NCBI GenBank assembly: GCA_021792135.1
Contig: JAJYVF010000004.1
Coordinates: forward strand, 62,001-126,000
DNA from: Acidobacteriota bacterium
GTDB lineage: Bacteria > Acidobacteriota > Terriglobia > Terriglobales > Acidobacteriaceae
Direction of reading: 5' to 3'
Length of the DNA: 64,000 nucleotides
In this document: piece after piece, positions 40,556-49,428 of the stretch
Layout of the letters: every line of letters begins with the position of its first letter
Position numbering within the stretch: position 1 is the first letter of the stretch
Made by a program: the position numbers and the translations under genes
Notes under the pieces: generated by a model
What the model saw: only the letters and a program-made list of their open reading frames with translations
What the model was told of the DNA's origin: nothing
Database searches by the model: none

Positions 40556-41472
40556 ACGTGTGCACCTTGGATGGCCTCGATCTCCCGTGCATATTTGGCG
40601 CCATCGGCAAGAAGACTGGTGAACCCCTCGCGCAACAGCAAATGTCGGCGGTCCTTTTCCGTTTTAGCCAGGAAGGGCAGGAGCCAATCCCGATCGTCAG
40701 CCCGAATGCTTGACACTCCCAGTCGTCTCAGGGCTAGCGCCGTGTCAATGATTTCGGAGACCGATGGGGGCTTTTCCAGGCTGTAATTCCGGAACGCTCG
40801 AGCCAGCCCGGCGATCTCGCGATGGAATTCAGGCGTGGCGTCCGGAATGCGATTTGAAATGATCTCGGCTTCCCGCTCCGGCGTGGGATGCTCGACGCGA
40901 ATGTAGAGGCAGCGGCGTCGAATCGGATCACCTAGTCGTCGCTCCTCGTTGCTCGTGATAATGACGACAGGGATGCTTTTCGCTTCGACGGTGCCGAACT
41001 CCGGAATCGAGAGTTGCCAGGCCGAAAATGCTTCCAACAACATCGCTTCGATTTCTTCCGGAACCTTGTCGAGTTCATCGACGAGCAGTACGCAGGGCGA
41101 TGGCGTTTCGAAGGCTCGCATCACCGCGCGGGGGCGGTAGAAGTCCCGGCCCGTCAGGTTCGCGACAATTTCTTCCCAGGACATGCCCTTGTCCTTGCAG
41201 AACTCCATGTAGAGTCGCTGCAGACCGTGGTCGAATTCGCCGATCACTTGCTTGTCTGTGATTCCCGGATAGCACTGAAGACGCTCGACATGTGTTTTCG
41301 CTGCTCGCGCCAGTGAAACGGCAAGCTGGGTCTTCCCGCTGCCGGCTGGTCCTTCCAGCAGGATCGGTTTCCGCAGTTCGACGGCGAGAAACACCACCTT
41401 TACCATCAGCGGATCAATGAAGTAGCCGGCTGCCGCGAGCTTCGCCGAAAGAGCGTCAACCGAATCAAACAT
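40552..41472 (-). CDS. MoxR-family AAA+ ATPase (306 aa)
   Basis: It has Walker A GPAGSGKTQLA, Walker B CVLLVDELDKVPEEIE, sensor 1 VVIITSNEERRLGDPIRRRC, and a C-terminal lid (PPSVSEIIDTALALRR), all of the MoxR/RavA type. MoxR proteins act as chaperones that insert cofactors or remodel complexes. It is the first gene of the virB1-virB9-virB10 operon. Its GGGAG site lies just before the ATG. It is not a VirB11 ATPase, which is missing from this region. Confidence 0.88.
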   Translation of the reverse strand: MFDSVDALSAKLAAAGYFIDPLMVKVVFLAVELRKPILLEGPAGSGKTQLAVSLARAAKTHVERLQCYPGITDKQVIGEFDHGLQRLYMEFCKDKGMSWEEIVANLTGRDFYRPRAVMRAFETPSPCVLLVDELDKVPEEIEAMLLEAFSAWQLSIPEFGTVEAKSIPVVIITSNEERRLGDPIRRRCLYIRVEHPTPEREAEIISNRIPDATPEFHREIAGLARAFRNYSLEKPPSVSEIIDTALALRRLGVSSIRADDRDWLLPFLAKTEKDRRHLLLREGFTSLLADGAKYAREIEAIQGAHV

Positions 41473-41979
41473 GGGGGTTGCTCCCTTGTGTTCCAGCAGG
41501 AAGCTGCTGGGGTTCGAAGACAGGCAAGAAGGTTCGTGGTCTCTCCGTTAACAATTGGCGCGTGGTTTTCCAAGGGGTTGCAAGCAATTCGGCCCAGCTG
41601 AACGTTGCGACGGACACCGAGAAGATGAGGCGGCGGTCTGTTGGGTGCGCCTGCCAAGGTGGCGGCGTACACCTGATGAAGACCTTGCGACCTCCAGCAG
41701 TCGTAGCTGCTACCAGAAGACACAATCTGATCCCGTTGCTCATAGAACCCCGCATTCGGCAAGAGCATGGGGCCGTTCGAAAACTCGGTCAAGTTTTATG
41801 CAAGTTGTTGATTCTAAAATGACGGATGGAGAGGGCTTTTTCCTTAGGATCCGGGCAGGAATGAATTTCGCGGTCTCCGACCTCAGCGCTTACGCCCGAG
41901 AGAGTGCAGATTTGAGCGAGTCTCGGATCCGTTCGATGCTGCCTCCGCTTTGCACAGGCGAAGCGGAGGAGAAACCGAG
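41473..41979. other. Divergent control region between moxR and the integrase (507 bp)
   Basis: No gene is supported. The region separates two divergent units, contains the third copy of the 13-bp box, and must hold the integrase promoter. A short plus frame starting at 41,819 (MTDGEGFFLRIRAGM) continues into the integrase gene in another frame and is not favoured. Confidence 0.5.
41780..41797. promoter_or_regulatory. Shared 13-bp box, copy 3, within a perfect palindrome
   Basis: AAAACTCGGTCAAGTTTT: the 13-bp box (TTGACCGAGTTTT on the minus strand) lies within a perfect inverted repeat with arms AAAACT and AGTTTT around CGGTCA. On the minus strand TTGACC is followed after 17 bases by CATGCT (41,769-41,764). 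It is 308 bases from the moxR start and 182 bases from the integrase start, so a regulator bound here could control both. Confidence 0.55.
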
Positions 41980-43458
41980 ATGGCGAACGAAGCTCAAGGC
42001 ACGAATGGCAATGGGTCAGAGCCCAAAAAGCTTCTTAGGGTCCGGGAGCTGTGCACGATGTTTGGGCTCTCGAAGTCTTTCGTCTACCAACACACGATGG
42101 AGAACGCCAAGAACCCGCTCCCGGTCGTACGGATGGGGAAGCGTGCGGTTCGCTTCGATCCGGACAAGATTTCCACCTATTTGCGAAGTCGCGAGCGGTA
42201 CCGTCCCGGTGCTACGCTGGCATTATTCGACGGAATTGTGCGGGCCAACCGAAAAAGGAGATACAAATTGGCTCGCAATCGATTTCAAGCCGGTACCGTC
42301 CGGTTACGTACGGATCGTGGTCCAGCGTATTGGCAGGCACGTTATTGGGAGGACGTCGTCGACGAAGCCGGGAGGACAGTGCACAAGCGCGTGGCTGTCA
42401 GACTTGGTTCCCTCGAAGAGGTTCCGAACGAAAAAGTGGCTCGTCAGAAGCTGGCGGCGATTCTCAATACCATCAACGACAGCAAGCACAGACCAAAGAA
42501 GCAGATGACGTTCGGCGGCTTCATTGAGAAGTACCGCACGCTCAAGTTGGCGAATCAGAAAGGAACGACGGTGCACGGATATGAGACCAACATACGCGCG
42601 CATTACCTTCCGGCGTTCGCCGATATGGAGTTGAGCGACATCACCGCCGAGGATGTGCAGATATTCATCAACCAGAAGAGGCTCGATGGAAAGAAGCAGC
42701 AGACGCTCAAGAACTTGAAGTGGGGTCTGAGCTCGATCTTCGAGTCTGCGATTCAATTCGGATATCTCTCCGCTAATCCCGCCTCTCGTGCCAATCTTCC
42801 GCCGAAGGAAGTCAAGGAGAAGGTGAAGCTGCCAACTCCGAATGATCTCGTTCGGCTCATTGAAGAGCTTCCAGAGCCATACAGCACGATGGTGTATTTG
42901 GTATCTGTGAGTTCGATCCGTCCCGAGGAGCTGGCCTTCAGATGGTCGGACCTGGAACCGGAAGTCTGCAACCTGAACATTGTGCGCGCGATGAACAAGG
43001 GCCAATTCCACACCCCGAAATACCAGGAAGGACACCGCATCATTCGCTTGACCGACGCGGACGTTGATCGTCTGCTTTCCCTCAAACGAAAGGTGAACGC
43101 GAAGGATGACGATTGGATGTTTCCCAATCGCATCAAGAAGGGCGGAGCAAAGTTGAAGCCCGGTCCGATCTGGCACGAGCATATCCTCGCCCGGAAGATT
43201 CAGCCGGTCGCGGACAGGCTCGGACTGCCTCACATAACCTGGCGCCTCCTGAGGCATTGGGGAGCGACGCAGTTGGTTGGCGGTGGAGCGGACGTCAAAG
43301 TAGTGCAGCAGCGCCTTGGGCACTCTCGCCCTTCGACGACGGCGAACTACTACCTTCACGTTCTCGATGAGAAGGCAGACGCGGCGGCAGAGATGATCAG
43401 CGGGCATCTCGGGTACGAGATTCCGGCGGTGTCTTCCACGAATCCGGTAGAGGTATGA
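41980..43458 (+). CDS. Tyrosine recombinase with fused excisionase-like HTH (492 aa)
   Basis: Residues about 17-70 (LLRVRELCTMFGLSKSFVYQ, then VRMGKRAVRFDPDKISTYL) are an AlpA/excisionase-like helix-turn-helix. A core-binding domain (YRTLKLANQKGTTVHGYETN) and the catalytic domain follow. Catalytic residues are Arg314 (SSIRPEEL), Arg425, His448 (LGHS) and Tyr457. The box II histidine is replaced: WRLLRH has Arg422 where HxxR is usual. The start at 41,980 has GGAGGA upstream. It should integrate the element at the adjacent tRNA-Cys. The HTH may help choose between integration and excision. Confidence 0.9.
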   Translation: MANEAQGTNGNGSEPKKLLRVRELCTMFGLSKSFVYQHTMENAKNPLPVVRMGKRAVRFDPDKISTYLRSRERYRPGATLALFDGIVRANRKRRYKLARNRFQAGTVRLRTDRGPAYWQARYWEDVVDEAGRTVHKRVAVRLGSLEEVPNEKVARQKLAAILNTINDSKHRPKKQMTFGGFIEKYRTLKLANQKGTTVHGYETNIRAHYLPAFADMELSDITAEDVQIFINQKRLDGKKQQTLKNLKWGLSSIFESAIQFGYLSANPASRANLPPKEVKEKVKLPTPNDLVRLIEELPEPYSTMVYLVSVSSIRPEELAFRWSDLEPEVCNLNIVRAMNKGQFHTPKYQEGHRIIRLTDADVDRLLSLKRKVNAKDDDWMFPNRIKKGGAKLKPGPIWHEHILARKIQPVADRLGLPHITWRLLRHWGATQLVGGGADVKVVQQRLGHSRPSTTANYYLHVLDEKADAAAEMISGHLGYEIPAVSSTNPVEV

Positions 43459-43487
43459 GGGAGGTGTATGCAGGGAATTCGGCTTAT

Positions 43488-43509
43488 CTGGGCCCGCTGG
43501 AGGGCCCAG
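43488..43509 (+). terminator. Hairpin after the integrase gene
   Basis: Perfect 8-bp stem (CTGGGCCC with GGGCCCAG, loop GCTGGA), 30 bases past the integrase stop. The T tract is weak (GAATTTCTC), so termination is only likely. It lies between the integrase and the tRNA-Cys 3' end, that is, within the element side of the attachment region. Confidence 0.45.
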
Positions 43510-43544
43510 CGAATTTCTCAAAGTTCCTATCCGATTGAAAGTAT

Positions 43545-43619
43545 TGGAGGCGCGGGCCGGGATCGAACCGGCGCATAAAGGTTTTGCAGACCTCTCCCTT
43601 ACCACTTGGGTACCGCGCC
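43545..43619 (-). tRNA. tRNA-Cys (anticodon GCA)
   Basis: The acceptor stem GGCGCGG pairs with CCGCGCC, followed by T and an encoded CCA. The anticodon arm reads AGGTCTGCAAAACCT with the GCA anticodon, and the T arm is GCCGGTTCGATCCCGGC. The 3' end points to the integrase, 87 bases away, so this tRNA is the probable attachment site of the element. Confidence 0.95.
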
Positions 43620-43685
43620 CTGAACAGGCAATCTTGAACCAGAAGAGGAAGCCAGGACCAGCGCGCGGAAGAGCACGTTCCGGAC

Positions 43686-43760
43686 TGGAGCGGGAGACGG
43701 GACTTGAACCCGCGACCCTCGCCTTGGCAAGGCGATGCTCTACCACTGAGCTACTCCCGC
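43686..43760 (-). tRNA. tRNA-Gly (anticodon GCC)
   Basis: The acceptor stem GCGGGAG pairs with CTCCCGC, then T and encoded CCA. The anticodon arm CGCCTTGCCAAGGCG shows GCC, and the T arm is CGCGGGTTCAAGTCCCGT. It lies 66 bases upstream of tRNA-Cys on the same strand, so the two are probably one transcript. Confidence 0.95.
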
Positions 43761-43962
43761 ATGGTTCCTCCTGAGTATATCGGCCCGCAGGGGCAGGGTC
43801 AACGCAGGTTGTTGAAAAGCAATCCGCCGACACGGATTTCCTGTCTGGGAAGCTTGCCGGATCCCTCGCTACGCCGGAAGCGGATCGATCAGGCCCGAAG
43901 GATGACTGGACACTCCCCCCACGTGGAAAGCAGGCGACCGCCGGCCGCGCCGCGTCCTGCCC

Positions 43963-43998
43963 TCAAAACGCGGGAGCGGCCCATGGGCCGCTCCCGCG
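43963..43998 (-). terminator. Terminator after the alpha-mannosidase gene
   Basis: A 30-bp perfect palindrome (CGCGGGAGCGGCCCA with TGGGCCGCTCCCGCG, 43,969-43,998) lies just beyond the gene stop and is followed on the minus strand by TTTTG. The stem is long and GC-rich, typical of strong intrinsic terminators, though the T tract is short. Confidence 0.7.
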
Positions 43999-44016
43999 CT
44001 GGATCACGGATCAGGG

Positions 44017-47000
44017 CTACTGCTCCGCCGAGGCCTGCGAGCTTTCCGGATAATCGACCCGAACCGCCACAATCTCGTACGGATGAACGGGAACCGTAAC
44101 CTGATCTCCGTTGAGCGGAAGCGACCCGCCCTCTGGTTTCTCCATCAGGTTCGTTTCCACGGCGCCGGTTGTGCCCGGCGGGACGCGCAGGACGATGTTA
44201 CCGCTCTTCCCGGCCCACTCGTACATGTGGAAGACGAGCGAATGACTGTCCTCGGCCTTCTTCATCGCGGTCAGAACTACGTTGTCAGGACTGACGGCGA
44301 CAAAGGAGTGCTCGGCGGGCATCGCGCCGGTGTGCGACTCCACCTGCACGGCTTTCAGCGGGTAGTTGAAGTCGTAGCCGTGACGCACCGTCATCGCCTC
44401 TTTCCAGCCCCCGGCATGCGGATAGAGCGCGTAGCTGAAGTGATGGTGGCCGCGGTCGGCGTTCGGATCGGGCCAGGTAGGAGAGCGCAGCAGGGAGAGG
44501 CGCAGCTGATTGCCAACGCCGTCGTACCCGTACTTCGACTCGTTGATCAGGCTGAAACCGTGCTGCGCATCGCCGAGGTCCGCCCAGCGCTGGGCAGGAA
44601 CCTCGAACCGGGCCTTCTCCCAGCTGTTGTTGCGCGTGGTCGGCCTCTGGATCGTGCCGTAGGGGATTTCGTAAGTGGCAAAGGGACTGGTGGCCGAAAG
44701 CGCAAAGGAAGCCTTCAGGAGCACGTGCGTCTCATGCCAGTCAATGTCGTTGGTGACGATGGCCTGGTCGGCGCCGGTATCGAGCTCGATGTCCTGGACG
44801 AACTTCGAGTTCTGCCAGTGGCGCGTCACGCGGATAATGCCGCGCATCGGTCCGTGATCGATGACCTCGACGGAGTCGGCCTGGTTGAGCAGGGCTGGGG
44901 TTTCATCCAGCGTGCCGGGATCGATGTTCCAGGCGTCGTAATCCTTCGGCAGATCGTGGAAGGCCTGCAGCTCGTTGCCGCAGGAGTTGGCAGCGAGCGT
45001 TTCAAAGTTGCTCTTCCTGTCGTACAGGCTGGTGATGCAGCCGGTCGTCGGGTCGACGACCACCCGCAGCGCGGCATTCTCCAGCGTAGTGCCGGAAACA
45101 CGCAGGTCGCTGGCGAAGGACCGGTTTCCGGGAACCACGCGGAGAACCTCATAGCCCATCGAGGGGATATTGCGGGCATCCACGAGCAGGTGGATGGTGT
45201 TGGTGCCTGCGTCTTTTGACAGGACCTCCGAGGGCAGCACAGTGCCGTGGGAATCGAGGACGGACACCTGGGATGTCGGACCGGGCATCTGCACATCCAC
45301 CTTCGCCATACCCGTGCGCGACCAGGCGAGGGTATTGAAAACCAGGACCGGGACACCGGTGGATCCATGCGTATCCACACGCGCGGCAATCGTCTTCAGG
45401 GCCCTCCTGGAGATTTCATTCGTAGCCCAGCGAACCTGATCGAAATCCTTCTGGGCATCCTGGTAGATGACCCCGATGCCCGAGCCGGCTGCCAGGTCGT
45501 GAAAATCGTTAAATGTGATCTTCTTCCACGCATCGGTCAGCTCGTCGCCCGGATAGGGATTGCCGTCGAGCCAGGCCAGCGAAGCGTACTTCTCCGCATT
45601 CAGCGTCCACTCCGGGGCCTTGCGCAGATTGCGCTTCATGTTGGCCTGGGTAGTGAAGACCCCGCGGTGGTACTCCAGATACAGCTCGTCCTTCCACGTG
45701 GGAATGGCGATCCTGCCGGGGACGGGCGTGGGGGCATGGTAGCCCTGCGCAATAGTCTGGTAGTCCCACATCGGCGAATCCGAAGCCAGTTCCTTCTCCA
45801 CGGTGGAGAAATACGGCTGCGCCGTCCCGTACTGCATCTTCGGGACGACTTTGCCCGGCTCCATCCAGTGCAGGCCTTCATCGAGCATGGCGCGCGTGGG
45901 ACCGCCGCCGTGGTCGCCCACGCCATAGAGGTCCATCATCTCCGTCATCCCCGGCGCATACGCCCTCGCCTGGGCCAGGTCATCCGAGAGCCGGACCGGA
46001 TTGAGGTTGTTGTTCGCGTAGTCATGCGGGAAATACGTCAGGACCTTGCTGCCATCGGGCGACTCCCACCAGAAGAGCTTCAGGGGCAGCTGATTGGTGT
46101 CGTTCCAGGCCATCTTCTGCGTCACGAAATAGTCGACACCGGACTTCTTGTAGATCTGTGGGAGCTGCCAGTTGTAGCCGAAGGAATCCGGATTCCAGCC
46201 GATGCGGACATCGACGCCATAGTTCTGCAGATACCAGCGCTTGCCGATGAGCAGCGAGCGCGCCGTCGATTCGCCGTCGGGCATGTTCAGGTCCGGCTCG
46301 ACCCACATGCCGCCGACCACCTCCCAGCGGCCTTCCTGAATGCGTTTCCTGATCTGGTCGTTGATCTCCGGGTAGTCGCGCTTCATCCAGTCGTTGTAGG
46401 CCGCCGCGGACTGCGTATAGGTGTAGGTCGGATATTCCTCCATCAGCTGCAGCGCCGTGGAGAAAGTTCTTCTCACCGTATCGACGGTTTCGGTCCAGGG
46501 CCACAGCCAGGCCGCGTCAATGTGGGAGTTGCCGGTCAGGTGCAGGGTCGCCTGATCCATCATCGGCTTCAGCCCTTCGAGCGTGGACTGCGCGGCGCGC
46601 AGCGAGCCGTCGAACTGCTGCTGGTTGGCCGAGGTCAGCGCCTCCAGATCCACCTGCGAAATCGACTTTTCCAGCGTCGCCTCATCGGTGCTCACGTCTT
46701 TTGAAAGACTGGGAATCAGAACCGCCGCAGAAAGGAATTCCTCGCGCGAATCTTCCGGGTTGGGACGGTTCGATGCAAAGGTGATCTTCATCGGCGTGCC
46801 GGCAAAGTGCTTCTGGTCCACGGTCGCCAGCAGCTTCACAGCGACCAGCACCCGTTCACCCGGCTGTGCCTTGTCGAACAGAATAATGGGCTCCAGATCG
46901 TCCCCCATGGCAACCCGCCGGCCGTTGAAATAGATAATCTGCGGCATGGGGCCATTGGCCCATGCCTCGAACCGGAACCAGATGCGCGTGCCGGTCAGGT

Positions 47001-47316
47001 CGTAGCCCTCGAGATTCTTCGGAACCTCAATCCACTGGCGAAACCAGACCGCTTCGTTGGGATATTCGGCATTGGTTTTGGCGACGGGCCAGCTGGAGTC
47101 GTCCAGAGTGGGGTCCTCGGCGTGGGGAACATCCCCGGCGTGGTAGCGCCACTGCCCCTCGGGCAGATGATTCAGATTTCCAAGGCGCGCGATGACCGTG
47201 CGTGCCGACTCCGGCAGGTTCTTTTCAGCGACCGTCACCTGCTGCGAAGACTGCGCGGACAAGAAACCACAAAAAGCCGGCGTCAGGATCAACATCCGGA
47301 ACCAGTACTTCAGCAT
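44017..47316 (-). CDS. Secreted GH38 alpha-mannosidase (1,099 aa)
   Basis: A signal peptide (MLKYWFRMLILTPAFCGFLS) indicates export. The GH38 core is clear: GNSHIDAAWLWPWTETVD near residue 262, GGMWVEPDLNMPDGESTAR, and GWNPDSFGYNWQLPQ near 376, whose Asp is the expected nucleophile. The C-terminal beta domains (ATYEIPYGTIQRPT, SLINESKYGYDG) complete the family length. The enzyme should trim alpha-mannosides from fungal or plant glycans. The ATG at 47,316 has AGAGGA upstream. A strong hairpin follows the stop. Confidence 0.92.
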   Translation of the reverse strand: MLKYWFRMLILTPAFCGFLSAQSSQQVTVAEKNLPESARTVIARLGNLNHLPEGQWRYHAGDVPHAEDPTLDDSSWPVAKTNAEYPNEAVWFRQWIEVPKNLEGYDLTGTRIWFRFEAWANGPMPQIIYFNGRRVAMGDDLEPIILFDKAQPGERVLVAVKLLATVDQKHFAGTPMKITFASNRPNPEDSREEFLSAAVLIPSLSKDVSTDEATLEKSISQVDLEALTSANQQQFDGSLRAAQSTLEGLKPMMDQATLHLTGNSHIDAAWLWPWTETVDTVRRTFSTALQLMEEYPTYTYTQSAAAYNDWMKRDYPEINDQIRKRIQEGRWEVVGGMWVEPDLNMPDGESTARSLLIGKRWYLQNYGVDVRIGWNPDSFGYNWQLPQIYKKSGVDYFVTQKMAWNDTNQLPLKLFWWESPDGSKVLTYFPHDYANNNLNPVRLSDDLAQARAYAPGMTEMMDLYGVGDHGGGPTRAMLDEGLHWMEPGKVVPKMQYGTAQPYFSTVEKELASDSPMWDYQTIAQGYHAPTPVPGRIAIPTWKDELYLEYHRGVFTTQANMKRNLRKAPEWTLNAEKYASLAWLDGNPYPGDELTDAWKKITFNDFHDLAAGSGIGVIYQDAQKDFDQVRWATNEISRRALKTIAARVDTHGSTGVPVLVFNTLAWSRTGMAKVDVQMPGPTSQVSVLDSHGTVLPSEVLSKDAGTNTIHLLVDARNIPSMGYEVLRVVPGNRSFASDLRVSGTTLENAALRVVVDPTTGCITSLYDRKSNFETLAANSCGNELQAFHDLPKDYDAWNIDPGTLDETPALLNQADSVEVIDHGPMRGIIRVTRHWQNSKFVQDIELDTGADQAIVTNDIDWHETHVLLKASFALSATSPFATYEIPYGTIQRPTTRNNSWEKARFEVPAQRWADLGDAQHGFSLINESKYGYDGVGNQLRLSLLRSPTWPDPNADRGHHHFSYALYPHAGGWKEAMTVRHGYDFNYPLKAVQVESHTGAMPAEHSFVAVSPDNVVLTAMKKAEDSHSLVFHMYEWAGKSGNIVLRVPPGTTGAVETNLMEKPEGGSLPLNGDQVTVPVHPYEIVAVRVDYPESSQASAEQ

Positions 47317-47528
47317 TCGTTCGTCCTCTGCGAGATTTGTTTGATGGAAAGCACTCAGCCGATGAGGATAGCACGTCGGAACGCGTAAACCGGGGGACGC
47401 GAAGGCGCGGTGAAAAACGGATGTTCCATCGTCTGACCCAACGCACAGCCGGACTGAGGGTGATCGGCCGGAGGGCATCGGCCGCCCATCCACAGGGATG
47501 GAGCGGCCGAAACGCGGCAGATACGGCG

Positions 47529-49193
47529 TTATTGCGCCTGCAGCAGCAGAGCCCAGTCGTTGCGATCCGGCGCGGCAGGGGACTTCCAGTCGCCGCCACC
47601 GGCGGCGGGCAGGTCGATCCTCTCGCCGGTCATGGCACTAAACCACTGAACCCGGTAATGACCCGGATCGAGATGAACGGTGACATCCCCGCCGTGCGGC
47701 AGGTACACCGCATACAGCTTTCCCGGTTCGGCCAGGCAGTAGTCGCCGTTGTTGACCAGCTCATCGTGGGGATTGGTCTTCCACCACTCAAAGCTCGTAA
47801 AGAAATCGACCATGTGGCCATAGCCGAGAAACATCGTCATGGTGTCGTCGCCGCGCCCATTTAGCCAGCCGCCACCGGAATCCGGCCAGATGTTCGTGCC
47901 GCGACGTACGGTTTCGCCCGAAGTCTGGTAGCCGCCCGCCATCGCGATATCCCACGCCGTGCGCCGCAGCACATCGGCCGAATCGCCCGGCGGCGGTGGC
48001 GCCCAGTGCGGATAGTGATCCTCATAACCGTATTCCTCATTCGTCTGCGGAATAATACGCCCCGCCTTCTCCTGCAGCCTGCGCGATTCCAGCATCAGCT
48101 GGTGCTGGTTCCGCGACCACTCCTGGTACGAAGTGAAGCCGAACCAGGACGACGCCCGGTCCTGATGGATAATCTGCGTCGGGTGGCTGGTCTCCAGATG
48201 CTTCCAGGGATCGAGTTGCTGGATGAGCATGCCGGTTTCATGCGTCCACTGCACGTCGCGATACCGGTCGAGGTCGTCTCCCAGATCCCAGGTAATGTTG
48301 GAAAAGGCCCCGAAGCGAGCCACCGCATAGCGGATGAAGCGGTGCTCATCCTCGCTGCCCGCAACCGGGTGGGTGGGAGAATCGCCCATATCCAGCACGA
48401 CCGAAATGTTCATATCGAGACTGCGGGCAAACCTGAGCATCCGGTCCCATTTCTGCCAGTAGTCCACGTCGAAGCGGGAATAATCGAAGCCCGGATTCTC
48501 GAGATCCTCCGGCCGCGCCGCGGGCCAGGCCGTGGTGAAGTAGTTCCAGGCCGGACCGTTCATGGCGGGTTCGCCATAGAAGATATTGCTTCTGCCGGCC
48601 ACCGTCACCCGCAGCCGATTCACCTTGAGACGATGAAGGCGCGCGATGCTGTACCGGATCGTGTTCTCGTCGCGCCAGCCGACCAGCCAGTAGGCAGTCG
48701 TGCCGTTGAAGAAGAAATGCTCTCCGGTTCCGGTCCAGATGAAGTGCCAGGGATATTTCGGATCGACGCCCAGCAGGCCGCGCCGGTGGCCGTCCGTCGC
48801 CTCGAATGTGCCCTGGAAGGGCTTCTGAAAGCCGCCCTGCCGGTACACAATCGAGTACTTATAAGCGCCCGGCGCTGTCGGCATAAAGCGGATGCGAAAC
48901 ACGCTGCCGTCCATCGAATCGCAGAAGCCACTGACGTTCCAGCTCCTGCTTCCGTCGGCGGTTTCGAGTTTGCCGGTCAGCGACGCGTCCTCGAATGGAT
49001 CGCGGGCGTCGGGTGAATGAACCGTCGCCGTGACCTCGACGTAATCGAAGGCCTCGACGCTGTGCTGCGGCTGCGACCAGGATACGTCTGCTGGTGCTGC
49101 CGCGGCACGAATGGGTACGGCTGCGATGAGCATGAGGGCGAAAACCGGGCTGCCGATTTTGCAGAGTTTCTGTAACAGGCATGCGCGAGTCAT
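47529..49193 (-). CDS. Secreted DUF5060/DUF4038-type glycosidase (554 aa)
   Basis: A signal peptide (FALMLIAAVPIRAAAA) precedes a DUF5060-like beta domain (HSVEAFDYVEVTATVHSP, FRIRFMPTAPGAYKYSIVY) and a TIM-barrel-like DUF4038 domain (FIWTGTGEHFFFNGTTAYWL, NITWDLGDDLDRYRDVQW, IPQTNEEYGYEDHYP). The end (GKLYAVYLPHGGDVTVHLDP) is the putative collagen-binding type domain often fused to it. Members act on plant cell-wall side chains such as apiose or rhamnose. The substrate here is unknown. It is downstream of no clear operon partner but sits beside the mannosidase gene. Confidence 0.8.
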   Translation of the reverse strand: MTRACLLQKLCKIGSPVFALMLIAAVPIRAAAAPADVSWSQPQHSVEAFDYVEVTATVHSPDARDPFEDASLTGKLETADGSRSWNVSGFCDSMDGSVFRIRFMPTAPGAYKYSIVYRQGGFQKPFQGTFEATDGHRRGLLGVDPKYPWHFIWTGTGEHFFFNGTTAYWLVGWRDENTIRYSIARLHRLKVNRLRVTVAGRSNIFYGEPAMNGPAWNYFTTAWPAARPEDLENPGFDYSRFDVDYWQKWDRMLRFARSLDMNISVVLDMGDSPTHPVAGSEDEHRFIRYAVARFGAFSNITWDLGDDLDRYRDVQWTHETGMLIQQLDPWKHLETSHPTQIIHQDRASSWFGFTSYQEWSRNQHQLMLESRRLQEKAGRIIPQTNEEYGYEDHYPHWAPPPPGDSADVLRRTAWDIAMAGGYQTSGETVRRGTNIWPDSGGGWLNGRGDDTMTMFLGYGHMVDFFTSFEWWKTNPHDELVNNGDYCLAEPGKLYAVYLPHGGDVTVHLDPGHYRVQWFSAMTGERIDLPAAGGGDWKSPAAPDRNDWALLLQAQ

Positions 49194-49428
49194 GGACTTT
49201 CGACTTTCCTCCGGGGAACAGAGAGTGCTTCCGATGCTACGCCCTGCGGGGTGCGCAGTGACAGCGTTTTCGCGGCAGTCACGGCGGCTGCCTTCTAACC
49301 GGGGTGGCATTCAGCCTGTTGCCGATGGAGATTGGTCCGCATAACCCGCTCCGGCTGTCCCCGGGGAAGGCTGGCCAGGTTTAACTTAGAGAAGAACCGG
49401 AGGACGATCGCCGGAGAGGCGCAGGCAT

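Larger units (their letters stand above)
1..43565. mobile_element. Integrative and conjugative element, right-hand portion
   Basis: Everything left of tRNA-Cys reads as one conjugative element: a tyrosine recombinase next to the tRNA 3' end, a nearly complete set of type IV secretion genes, a coupling protein, and a block of DNA-processing genes (SSB, Rad52-like, primase-polymerase, helicase, methyltransferase, PRTRC genes). Almost all genes are on the minus strand with 4-bp or short overlaps, unlike the mixed strands right of the tRNAs. The tRNA 3' end faces the integrase, the usual layout for tRNA-targeting ICEs. The left end, the second att copy and any relaxase lie outside the window, so the right boundary (about 43,545-43,565) is inferred. 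Confidence 0.85.

Noticed and set aside
40552-41472. MoxR ATPase as a VirB11 replacement
   Set aside because: The motifs are clearly of the MoxR type; a VirB11 role cannot be supported from sequence.
41819-42508. Plus-strand frame starting MTDGEGFFLRIRAGM
   Set aside because: It runs into the integrase gene in another frame; the integrase frame has the clear HTH and catalytic domains and a better ribosome site.
42304-43833. Long minus-strand frame of 509 codons
   Set aside because: It is antisense to the integrase and runs through both tRNA genes.
45247-46704. Plus-strand frame of 485 codons
   Set aside because: It is antisense to the GH38 mannosidase and typical of high-GC shadow frames.
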